In this document: positions 1 to 5,683 of the stretch, in pieces
How the letters are laid out: every line of letters starts with the position of its first letter
How positions within the stretch are numbered: the first letter of the stretch is position 1
From: Turicibacter sp. UBA7094
GTDB lineage: Bacteria > Bacillota_I > Bacilli_A > MOL361 > Turicibacteraceae
Direction: 5' to 3'
NCBI GenBank assembly: GCA_002493395.1
Contig: DKYS01000126.1
Location: 1-6,191, forward strand
DNA: 6,191 nucleotides
Notes under the pieces: generated by a model
Told to the model about the DNA's origin: nothing
Seen by the model: the letters and a program-made list of their open reading frames with translations, nothing else
Databases searched by the model: none
Translations under genes and position numbers: made by a program

Positions 1-491
1 CCAAAACCGAGCATCCCTCCTAATGTGTTTAATATTAAATCATCAATATCTGCTGATCGACCAATAAAATATTGAACAAACTCAATAGAAAAGGAAAAGG
101 AAACCACTGTGATTAATGTTTTTATAGATGATTGGCATGTTTTAAAAACGACTGGTAATAAAAAACCAAAAGGAACAAACATGAGGACATTTCCAATAAC
201 TTGTGAAATCATTGCTAGAAATCCCATCGACCAGGTTTCTCTTATCCAACTAAACGGCAATAAATTCAAGAAATGAATCGGCGGATTAAACGAATACATC
301 CCCCCTAAGAAAAGATCTAAAAGTCCAGTAGCCACTAAAATTACAAAAATAATCCCCACAAAACAAACCCAACTCAGTTGTTTAACTAACGAAATCTTTT
401 TCTTTCGTAGAAGAAAAAAGATTGGAATATAACAAATAAAGACGATAATCATCAACAACGATCCCGTCACCAAATAATCAAATACTTTCAT
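1..491 (-). CDS. VanZ-family membrane protein, 3' end beyond the window
   Basis: Translating the minus strand from the ATG at 491-489 gives 163 complete codons with no stop before the left edge, so the C-terminus is missing. The start follows a GAGGAG ribosome binding site (505-500) at 8 nt spacing. Hydrophobic segments lie at about residues 7-28, 41-63, 90-116 and 123-143. The VanZ signature is clear: NVLMFVPFGF at 101-110, E137 and Q140 in the third conserved helix, then GRSADIDDLILNT at 144-156, with the conserved Arg, the Asp cluster and the Asn. VanZ from Tn1546 gives low-level teicoplanin resistance by an unresolved mechanism. Most chromosomal members of the family, probably including this one, have no proven function. 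The gene has a candidate promoter and a striking inverted repeat upstream, and is separated from uppP by a terminator. The family call is firm; a role in glycopeptide tolerance is only inference. Confidence 0.88.
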   Translation of the reverse strand, partial: MKVFDYLVTGSLLMIIVFICYIPIFFLLRKKKISLVKQLSWVCFVGIIFVILVATGLLDLFLGGMYSFNPPIHFLNLLPFSWIRETWSMGFLAMISQVIGNVLMFVPFGFLLPVVFKTCQSSIKTLITVVSFSFSIEFVQYFIGRSADIDDLILNTLGGMLGF

Positions 492-525
492 AACTCCCAC
501 TCCTCGTTAGACATCTAATACAATT

Positions 526-554
526 AGTATACCCTTTAGATATTAAGAAAAAAT
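526..554 (-). promoter_or_regulatory. Candidate promoter of the VanZ-family gene
   Basis: On the minus strand a TATACT -10 box (531-526) lies about 35 nt upstream of the ATG, giving a leader of roughly 28 nt. At 17-bp spacing the -35 position (554-549) reads only as a T-rich, poor match to TTGACA. Weak -35 sequence fits a promoter that depends on an activator or is only modestly active. The right arm of the promoter overlaps one half of the 14-bp inverted repeat described separately. Confidence 0.4.
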
Positions 555-585
555 AATCTAATTTATGAAGATTTTCTTAATATCT
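538..585. repeat. Perfect 14-bp inverted repeat, possible operator
   Basis: The arm AGATATTAAGAAAA at 538-551 is repeated exactly as its reverse complement at 572-585, with 20 bp between the arms. The near arm covers the spacer and the -35 position of the candidate vanZ promoter; the far arm lies just upstream. The repeat is outside any gene and upstream of the predicted transcript start, so a DNA-binding site is a better reading than an RNA hairpin. No regulator is identified and the sequence matches no operator that I recognise. Confidence 0.6.
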
Positions 586-597
586 CTCCTAGTGCCG

Positions 598-634
598 TAA
601 AAAAACCCATAGATTATCAATCTATGGGTTTTTC
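598..634 (-). terminator. Intrinsic terminator of uppP
   Basis: A perfect 15-bp stem pairs 601-615 (AAAAACCCATAGATT) with 619-633 around a 3-nt loop. It begins 16 nt past the uppP stop codon. On the minus strand the stem runs straight into a run of T. The other strand also ends in a T-run, so the element could work in both directions, but no plus-strand gene precedes it. It separates uppP from the vanZ-family gene. Confidence 0.9.
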
Positions 635-648
635 TCTTTAATTAGGCT

Positions 649-1467
649 TTAAAGGAAGAAGTAAGCAAGAACGATAATCCCTAAAATAATGCGATACCAT
701 CCAAATACTTTAAAGTCATTTTTCTTAATGTATCCCATTAAGAATTTAATCGCTAAGATTGAAACAAAGAAAGCTACTAATGTTCCTATTCCAAGGACGA
801 GCGCTTCAGACGCTGTAAAAACTAAACCAAATTTCACAATTTTCAATAAACTTGCACCGAGCATCACAGGAATCGCCAAGAAGAACGTAAATTCCGATGC
901 TACATAACGTGAAGCACCAATTAAAATAGCTCCCACAATCGTTGCTCCCGAACGTGATGTCCCTGGAACCAACGCTAATAACTGAAAGATACCAACCATT
1001 AACGCAAATTTATAAGTAATTTGTGATAAATCATTCACAACTGGACGGCGTCCTCTGTTTCGATTTTCAATGACAATAAATAATACCCCGTAAATAATTA
1101 ACATTAAAGCCACTGTCGTTGGATTAAATAGATATTGATCAATGACATCATCAAATAATAATCCGATAATCGCAGCTGGCACACAAGCTACCGCAATCTT
1201 AAACCATAAATTCATCGTATCTACTTTAACTCTAAAACCACCTTTAAATTCAAACGGAAATAATTTATCCCAGAATAAACAAACGACCGCCATAATTGCA
1301 CCCAACTGAATAACAACGAAAAACATTTCCATAAATGCTGGCGTCATATCTAGTTTAATAAACTCATCAACTAAAATCATATGTCCTGTACTACTTACAG
1401 GTAACCATTCCGTAATCCCCTCCACGATTCCAAGGAAAATTACCTTTAATAATTCAATAAAATCCAC
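649..1467 (-). CDS. uppP: Undecaprenyl-diphosphatase (UppP/BacA)
   Basis: This integral membrane enzyme removes a phosphate from undecaprenyl diphosphate, recycling the lipid carrier for peptidoglycan and wall polymer synthesis; extra copies give bacitracin tolerance. I place the start at the GTG at 1467-1465, 7 nt behind an AGGAGG site, which gives 272 residues, close to the E. coli protein (273). A reading from a TTG at 1506 would add 13 residues, but they run through the ribosome binding site. Family motifs are intact: EGITE (E16, E20), then PVSSTGH ending in H29, and PGTSRSGAT at 168-176 with catalytic R172. These match E17, E21, H30 and R174 of the E. coli enzyme. Several hydrophobic helices fill the rest, with a final one at about 255-272. 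The gene has its own candidate promoter and its own terminator. The family call is secure. Confidence 0.96.
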   Translation of the reverse strand: MDFIELLKVIFLGIVEGITEWLPVSSTGHMILVDEFIKLDMTPAFMEMFFVVIQLGAIMAVVCLFWDKLFPFEFKGGFRVKVDTMNLWFKIAVACVPAAIIGLLFDDVIDQYLFNPTTVALMLIIYGVLFIVIENRNRGRRPVVNDLSQITYKFALMVGIFQLLALVPGTSRSGATIVGAILIGASRYVASEFTFFLAIPVMLGASLLKIVKFGLVFTASEALVLGIGTLVAFFVSILAIKFLMGYIKKNDFKVFGWYRIILGIIVLAYFFL

Positions 1468-1473
1468 AACTAA

Positions 1474-1480
1474 CCCTCCT
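1474..1480 (-). promoter_or_regulatory. Ribosome binding site fixing the uppP GTG start
   Basis: The minus strand reads AGGAGGG here, 6 nt (7 from the AGGAGG core) before GTG at 1467. This near-perfect match to the anti-Shine-Dalgarno sequence lies inside the longer TTG-initiated reading, so it argues for the shorter 272-residue protein. Confidence 0.85.
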
Positions 1481-1532
1481 AAATTCAAATCTTTAATCAA
1501 TCCCAAAACGTATTGATTTACATAACCCTTTT

Positions 1533-1561
1533 ATCATACTACGGATTAGCGATGAAGAAAA
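1533..1561 (-). promoter_or_regulatory. Candidate uppP promoter
   Basis: A TATGAT -10 box sits at 1538-1533 on the minus strand, giving a leader of about 60 nt. At 17-bp spacing the -35 position is T-rich (TTTTCT) and matches the consensus poorly. The surrounding 1510-1636 gap is very AT-rich and has no other likely promoter. It also holds two copies of the short palindrome TTTATATAAA (1569-1578 and 1624-1633), of unknown meaning. Confidence 0.35.
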
Positions 1562-1636
1562 CAATAAATTTATATAAACTAACATTATTAACTAAAATTA
1601 ACACCTGATGGACATTTAATTCCTTTATATAAATAC

Positions 1637-1674
1637 AAAAAAGTGGTGAAAGCCAAATGACTTTCACCACTTTT
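1637..1674 (-). terminator. Intrinsic terminator of the oligoendopeptidase gene
   Basis: A perfect 14-bp stem pairs AAAAGTGGTGAAAG (1639-1652) with its complement at 1661-1674 around an 8-nt loop, 25 nt past the stop codon. On the minus strand it ends in a run of six T (1642-1637). This closes the pepF unit before uppP. Confidence 0.9.
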
Positions 1675-1699
1675 GAAAAGCGATAGCTAAATAGTTTAT

Positions 1700-3394
1700 T
1701 TATAATTGCTTATCTTCTACTTTATCTAACCACGCTTTAATATCAGAAATAATTGAACTTACACAACCTTCTTCAAAAGGAGATTTTAAATTCGCATAGG
1801 CTACAAGTCCTAAGAACGATTTTGTTCCACCTACTTCGCATAAGCGAACATAATCTTTCCATGCATCTTCTCGGTCATCATGCATTCGTTTCCAGAATTG
1901 AAGTGCACAAATTTGAGCCAATGTGTAGTCAATATAATAGAAAGGACTATTAAAAATGTGAGCTTGTTGGAACCACCAACCTCCACGCTCTAAGAAATCA
2001 CATCCCTCATAATTTTTATGAGGTAAATATTGTTTTTCAAGTTCACGCCACGCCGCCTTACGTTCGGCTGGTGTAGCTTCTGGATGTTCATAAACAAAAT
2101 GCTGGAATGCATCTACTGTGATTCCATAAGGAATAAATTTAATTGCGCTACCTAAATGAACAAATTTATATTTCTCCGTGTCTTCTTTAAAGAATAAATT
2201 CATCCATGGCCACGTAAAGAACTCCATACTCATTGAGTGAATTTCACAACTTTCATACGTTGGAAAGTTTAATTCAGGAATGTCAATCCAACGTGATGAA
2301 TACACTTGAAAAGCATGACCCGCTTCATGGGTTAAGACATCAATATCTCCTGATGTTCCATTAAAGTTAGAAAAAATAAATGGAGATTTATAATCCGGAA
2401 TGTAAGTACAATAACCTCCACCTGCTTTTCCTGGTTTGTTAACTAAGTCTAATAACTCGGTTTCAACCATGTAATCAAAAAACTCTTTCGTTTGCGGTGA
2501 AAGCTCGTGATACATCTTAACCCCATTTTCTAAAATCCACTCAGGATCACCTTTGGGTGTCGCATTCCCTGTTTTAAACTCAAATTTTTCGTCAAAATAT
2601 CTCAATTCACCGTATCCTAGACGCTCCTCTTGACGATTATATAAAGAAGTTGCTACTGGTACAATGTAATCAAGCACCTGTTGACGGAAATTTTTAACCA
2701 TTTCCGGCGTATAATCACTACGAATCATACGAACATAACCTAATTCCACGAAATTTTTAAAACCTAACTTTTTAGCGATACGCGTACGTACTTTCACTAA
2801 TTGATCATAAATATCGTCGATTTCTTGTTCATGCTCTTCAAAAAATCCATACTTCGCCTTCGAAGCCGCCTCACGAACTTCGCGATTCTCGCTTAATAAA
2901 TATTTTCCCATACCAGGAATAGTACGTTCTTCTCCATCAAACATAATTTTTGCCGATGCAATTAATTTAGTATAATCACTAGACAATTTATTTTCTTCTT
3001 GTAAATCGTTAATAATATCCGGCGAAAAAGATTTTAAACGATAATCTAAAATCGTAAAAAATTGTTTACTCAGTTTATCTTCTAACTCTTCACGGTAAGA
3101 TGAAGAAACGACTGCCTCATAAAAACTAGAGTTAACTTCCTCATACAATGGGCTAAACTCATCCCAATAATTTTGCTCATCATCATAAAATTTATCACGT
3201 GTATCAATCGTATGACGAATAGAGGCTAATGTTGCCATCGTTTCAATATGACTACGCACTTTATTAATTTTTGCTACAAGTTCTAACTGAGTCTTTGCAT
3301 CAGATGCCTTTTTAAACTGTTGAGTTAATTCATCCATCATTTGTTTGTATTGATTAAAATCTGGTCTTTCGTATTTAAATTCTGAAAATTTCAT
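1700..3394 (-). CDS. M3-family oligoendopeptidase (PepF type)
   Basis: This is a cytoplasmic zinc metallopeptidase that cuts short peptides, likely in peptide turnover. The ATG at 3394 is chosen because AGGAG lies 8 nt upstream (3407-3403), giving 564 residues, a usual length for this M3 subgroup; a TTG at 3418 is in frame but has no such site. The catalytic motif HEAGH is at residues 356-360: H356 and H360 bind zinc and E357 is the general base. The third ligand is probably E384, in the conserved segment EIHSMSMEF (384-392). Downstream, FYYIDYTLAQ (485-494) carries the conserved aromatic residues of the M3 active site. The N-terminal 200 or so residues are charged and helical, matching the PepF-type N-terminal domain. 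There is no signal peptide, so it acts inside the cell. It has its own promoter and terminator. The family is certain; the exact peptide preference is unknown, and pepF is a class label rather than proven orthology. Confidence 0.95.
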   Translation of the reverse strand: MKFSEFKYERPDFNQYKQMMDELTQQFKKASDAKTQLELVAKINKVRSHIETMATLASIRHTIDTRDKFYDDEQNYWDEFSPLYEEVNSSFYEAVVSSSYREELEDKLSKQFFTILDYRLKSFSPDIINDLQEENKLSSDYTKLIASAKIMFDGEERTIPGMGKYLLSENREVREAASKAKYGFFEEHEQEIDDIYDQLVKVRTRIAKKLGFKNFVELGYVRMIRSDYTPEMVKNFRQQVLDYIVPVATSLYNRQEERLGYGELRYFDEKFEFKTGNATPKGDPEWILENGVKMYHELSPQTKEFFDYMVETELLDLVNKPGKAGGGYCTYIPDYKSPFIFSNFNGTSGDIDVLTHEAGHAFQVYSSRWIDIPELNFPTYESCEIHSMSMEFFTWPWMNLFFKEDTEKYKFVHLGSAIKFIPYGITVDAFQHFVYEHPEATPAERKAAWRELEKQYLPHKNYEGCDFLERGGWWFQQAHIFNSPFYYIDYTLAQICALQFWKRMHDDREDAWKDYVRLCEVGGTKSFLGLVAYANLKSPFEEGCVSSIISDIKAWLDKVEDKQL

Positions 3395-3402
3395 CTCACT
3401 CA

Positions 3403-3407
3403 CTCCT
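3403..3407 (-). promoter_or_regulatory. Ribosome binding site fixing the oligoendopeptidase start
   Basis: AGGAG on the minus strand, 8 nt before the ATG at 3394. It lies within the longer in-frame TTG reading and so favours the 564-residue protein. Confidence 0.8.
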
Positions 3408-3514
3408 AACTTTAACAAAAAATTCTGTTTACATTATAAATAGTATGCTCCTTTATAACATAAATCATGCTTAGGCTCTTTATTTCTTCCCCCATTTCCT
3501 AAGCTGATATTTCT

Positions 3515-3543
3515 ATTATATGCCACTTTCGATTTTTTTGTAA
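3515..3543 (-). promoter_or_regulatory. Sigma-A-type promoter of the oligoendopeptidase gene
   Basis: TTACAA (3543-3538), a 17-bp spacer and a perfect TATAAT (3520-3515) form the best promoter match in the window. Transcription should start near 3508, leaving a leader of about 115 nt, long for a gene of this type. The leader holds a 7-bp pairing, GCTTAGG (3504-3498) with CCTAAGC (3475-3469), and a possible 18-codon reading frame at 3468-3412. Confidence 0.65.
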
Positions 3544-3626
3544 GTTTTTACCACGAATTTTTTGTTTTTTCGCCCGATTGATTGAAGTAAAATATTTTTT
3601 CAGAAAAATTTAATCTCTTATTTTCA

Positions 3627-4376
3627 CTAATCCCACAAAAAGCTTGTTTGTTTCATCACATTTAAAACATAGTCTTCAAGAATAAGTTGGTCACGATAAA
3701 TAGAAGTTGCTGTTTCAACCCCTACATATCGAAGATGCCACGGTTCATACTGATAGCCTGTCTCATCCACCCGATCCTCCGGATATCTCACGATGAAACC
3801 AAATCGATGCGCATTATCTGCTATCCATTTTCCTTCATCTGTTTCTCCAAACGTTTCAGTCAATCCTCCGTGTACTGAATCGGATGTAATATCAATCGTC
3901 AATCCCGTTTGATGTTCGCTATGACCAGGTCTTGCGCTATACGTATCAGCAACTTCAACTCCATCTTCTTTAACATATCGATCATAAAGCATCACTTGTG
4001 TCTCATACGAACGATAGCCACTTCGCGCGATCAACTCATAACCTTTTTCATCATTAGCTGCCTCAAATAATTCTTTTAGCGCTTGTGCCGCCTCTTTTCT
4101 CAAATAGTTCGCCTCATTATTCTCATCCTTATTATATAGAGGTACGTCTAAAAAAACCAAATCTGAAGGTTCATAATCAGCAGGTAACCGATAATTTTTA
4201 TTCACCAACACATCTAGACTATCCGGATTATCTACTTCAATGATATCTTGATAAAAAGTAGGCATCACTTCTTCATCCTCTCTAGCAGGGTGCGTTTGAA
4301 ATAAAAACACTGTTACAAGTCCCATCGTTAATAGTAACCCACTCATCGCAATCAATAACATTCTCATTCGGTTCAT
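3627..4376 (-). CDS. Membrane-anchored D-alanyl-D-alanine carboxypeptidase, VanY/M15B family
   Basis: Enzymes of this zinc-dependent family remove the terminal D-Ala from peptidoglycan stem peptides outside the membrane. The 249-residue protein begins at an ATG with AAGGAGG 9 nt upstream (4392-4386); an in-frame stop lies just before it. Residues 6-26 form a single hydrophobic segment with no lipobox cysteine, so it is a membrane anchor or uncleaved signal. Then come the family's LVNKNYRLPADY (57-68), SGYRSYETQ (119-127), and zinc motif SEHQTGLTID (153-162) with H155 and D162 as ligands. E211 and the third ligand H214 follow in EPWHLRYVG (211-219). The usual Ala of the SxHxxGxAxD pattern is Thr160 here, a mild change. 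All catalytic residues are present. No clear terminator follows, so transcripts may run into the peptidase gene. Related DacB/LdcB-type enzymes share this fold, so the exact bond cut is not certain. Confidence 0.92.
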   Translation of the reverse strand: MNRMRMLLIAMSGLLLTMGLVTVFLFQTHPAREDEEVMPTFYQDIIEVDNPDSLDVLVNKNYRLPADYEPSDLVFLDVPLYNKDENNEANYLRKEAAQALKELFEAANDEKGYELIARSGYRSYETQVMLYDRYVKEDGVEVADTYSARPGHSEHQTGLTIDITSDSVHGGLTETFGETDEGKWIADNAHRFGFIVRYPEDRVDETGYQYEPWHLRYVGVETATSIYRDQLILEDYVLNVMKQTSFLWD

Positions 4377-4685
4377 TACTACGCGCCTCCTTCAATTCAC
4401 TAATTTCCTTATTATTGAGCATCTTTTTTATCTTTTAAACACCCCTTCTCTTAAAAAAGAGAAAGATTCCTTCCCCGATAGTAGATAAAATAGTTACCTT
4501 TAACCGTTTGACTAATCACGTGTTCCTTAATCTTTTTTAAAAGAGCGACGATAAAAATACTAATTTTTTCTGTTCATCCTAATTTCTGCTCAATCTATCC
4601 AACTATTACGTCGTATAGATTCATCCGAGGAACCAATACTATAAATAGGCAACCGCCTTAATTTTTAAGAGATGGAGTGATTCAC
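4377..4685. other. Divergent intergenic region between vanY-like and pirin-like genes
   Basis: This gap of about 309 bp separates two divergent genes. I see no RNA gene and no convincing coding frame. A 7-bp inverted repeat with a 4-nt A loop, TTCTCTT (4446-4452) and AAGAGAA (4457-4463), falls in the likely vanY leader. On the plus side, overlapping AT boxes TACTAT (4637-4642) and TATAAA (4640-4645) are the best -10 candidates for the pirin-like gene but lack a good -35. A small AGGC/GCCT hairpin (4647-4658) follows. No strong sigma-A promoter was found on either strand, which may mean weak or regulator-dependent expression. Confidence 0.5.
4672..4677 (+). promoter_or_regulatory. Ribosome binding site fixing the pirin-like start
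   Basis: ATGGAG lies 8 nt before the ATG at 4686. A GTG at 4677 is in frame but overlaps this site itself, so the ATG three codons later is the better start and also matches the MxxLRK beginning of related proteins. Confidence 0.75.
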
Positions 4686-5399
4686 ATGCTTAGAAAACTC
4701 GATCATCAATCAATGGGTGGCGCCAAATTTGACTGGTTGTCTACCATCTATCATTTTTCATTTGCAGATTATTTTGACGAGACCAGAGTTAACTTCGGAG
4801 TGTTGCGTATTTTAAATGATAGTATCATCCCCCCACACACCGTCTATAAAACAACTAGCCATCAAGACGTTGAGACGATTACTTACGTGGTCGATGGAGA
4901 GCTCACTCATAAAGATCAATCTGGACATATTTGCGTCTTGAAGCGAGGACAAATCCACTATATGAGTGCCGCAGCAAACGGGGAACAGCTTCAGTCTAAT
5001 GAAACGGCCCAACCGACGCGAGTTTTAGAAATCGGTATCTCCCCACTACCTAATACACATCACAAAACACATGGGGATTATCACTTTGATTTTGAGGCAC
5101 GCCATAACCAATGGTTACATATGGTGTCTGATGTTCACGGAGATGCTCCCATTACAATTAACCAAGACGTCAACATTTATACGATTGTTTTGGATAAAGA
5201 AAATACGGCAACTATTAACGTTCCACTAGGTCGGCAAGCTTACTTAATGCAAATCGAAGGCTTTTCAGAAGTAAATGACATTGCCTTAAAAGAGAAGGAT
5301 GCCCTTGAAATTATCGAAGATGAGATTCATATCAAAGCCACTCATACTTCACATTTCATCGTGATTGAAATGCCAAAATCAAACCATCCTTATATGTAA
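4686..5399 (+). CDS. Pirin-like bicupin (YhhW/YhaK group) with degenerate metal site
   Basis: The 237-residue protein aligns along its N-terminal half with E. coli YhhW as I recall it: an LRKLDH start, then WLSTIYHFSFADYFD (17-31), the GVLRILND block (38-45) and DVETITYVVDGELTHKD (61-77). Its full length fits two cupin domains. Pirin-family YhhW binds a metal through H57, H59, H101 and E103 and has quercetinase activity in vitro. Here the same positions are T57, H59, Q101 and Q103, so only one ligand remains and metal-dependent dioxygenase chemistry is unlikely. There is no signal peptide, so it should be cytoplasmic. The gene is alone in its unit, divergent from vanY and followed by a strong terminator. 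The reading frame is intact with no sign of decay, which suggests a kept, non-enzymatic or altered role. The family is firm; the function is unknown. Confidence 0.88.
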   Translation: MLRKLDHQSMGGAKFDWLSTIYHFSFADYFDETRVNFGVLRILNDSIIPPHTVYKTTSHQDVETITYVVDGELTHKDQSGHICVLKRGQIHYMSAAANGEQLQSNETAQPTRVLEIGISPLPNTHHKTHGDYHFDFEARHNQWLHMVSDVHGDAPITINQDVNIYTIVLDKENTATINVPLGRQAYLMQIEGFSEVNDIALKEKDALEIIEDEIHIKATHTSHFIVIEMPKSNHPYM

Positions 5400-5427
5400 A
5401 AAAAGAGCGATAGGGTCGCTCTTTTTT
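5400..5427 (+). terminator. Intrinsic terminator of the pirin-like gene, probably bidirectional
   Basis: An 11-bp stem pairs AAAAAGAGCGA (5400-5410) with 5416-5426 around a 5-nt loop, starting directly after the stop codon and ending in a run of six T. On the other strand it ends in a run of seven T, so it can also stop minus-strand transcription. A minus-strand reading frame ends at 5433, just before it. Confidence 0.92.
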
Positions 5428-5432
5428 CTCAT

Positions 5433-5574
5433 CTATTCAATCATTTCAACAAATCTTCCTTGATTGCCACAAGTCACTGTCACTAATCGGCGCTTTTTTT
5501 GAGAATCTGTATCGTTCTCTCATTAAATTAACATTTTTAATCTGAACTGTTCTCCCCCTCATTCTTTTTTTCAC
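5433..5574 (-). pseudogene. Possible remnant of a minus-strand gene or a very small gene
   Basis: On the minus strand one frame, open from the codon after a TGA at about 5519 to a TAG at 5435-5433, ends in LVTVTCGNQGRFVEMIE and has no good start. A second frame opens with GTG at 5574, preceded by AAAGG, and runs 42 codons to a TGA at 5448-5446. The two frames meet at a run of seven A (minus strand), so a one-base change would join them into a basic product of about 46 residues. The TAG stands directly before a terminator that works in this direction, as a true gene end would. The C-terminal stretch loosely recalls the TC...RFV end of sortases, but the Cys-Arg spacing is short. This may be a gene relic, a tiny gene or chance; I do not assign a function. 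Confidence 0.25.
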
Positions 5575-5620
5575 ATCAAAATCCTTTTTTTATCTTCAAA
5601 AAAAGACTAAATATTAGTTA

Positions 5621-5678
5621 AATCTCCCCCTTTCGAACTTTCTTTAAACATGGTATGTTAACTCTTGAAGGGGGGATT
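5621..5678 (+). promoter_or_regulatory. C-rich tract complementary to the LiaF-like gene's ribosome binding site
   Basis: AATCTCCCCCTTT (5621-5633) can pair with GAAGGGGGGATT (5667-5678) over about 12 pairs with one bulged C and wobble pairs, across a loop of 33 nt. In any transcript starting upstream of 5621 this would bury the ribosome binding site. A transcript from the nearer extended -10 promoter would lack the C-rich arm and be free to translate. At the DNA level the same arms could instead be paired protein-binding half-sites. Confidence 0.35.
5651..5659 (+). promoter_or_regulatory. Candidate extended -10 promoter of the LiaF-like gene
   Basis: TGG followed by TATGTT (5654-5659) forms an extended -10 element. 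The -35 position at 17-bp spacing (TTTCGA) matches weakly, as is common when an extended -10 is present. Transcription would start near 5666, right at the ribosome binding site, giving a very short leader. A broken palindrome, ACTAA-ATA-TTAGT (5606-5618), lies upstream and could be a regulator site. Confidence 0.4.
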
Positions 5679-5683
5679 TTTTT

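Noticed and set aside
689..907. A 72-codon plus-strand frame antisense to uppP.
   Set aside because: It lies wholly within the secure uppP gene and reads as its antisense shadow; no ribosome binding site or family match.
1569..1633. Two copies of TTTATATAAA as possible operator pair near uppP.
   Set aside because: Short AT-only palindromes are expected often in such AT-rich DNA; no other support.
1753..1953. A 66-codon plus-strand frame antisense to the oligoendopeptidase gene.
   Set aside because: It is fully covered by a certain gene and has no independent coding evidence.
3687..3878. A 63-codon plus-strand frame antisense to the VanY-like gene.
   Set aside because: It lies opposite conserved catalytic motifs of the real gene and has no start signal.
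1..4376. VanY and VanZ homologues suggesting a glycopeptide-resistance cluster.
   Set aside because: vanH, vanA/B, vanX and the vanRS regulators are absent, and unrelated housekeeping genes lie between the two; both families are common chromosomal genes.
4282..4422. A 46-codon minus-strand frame starting at 4422 and overlapping the 5' end of the VanY-like gene in another frame.
   Set aside because: It has no ribosome binding site, two thirds of it overlaps the well-supported vanY start region, and its product shows no recognisable feature.
4812..5012. A 66-codon minus-strand frame antisense to the pirin-like gene.
   Set aside because: It is a shadow of the pirin-like frame with no ribosome binding site.
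5506..5514. Programmed -1 frameshifting at the seven-A run in the possible gene remnant.
   Set aside because: Joining the two frames needs a +1 shift, not the -1 shift that A-runs of this kind promote; a -1 shift meets a stop codon within a few codons.
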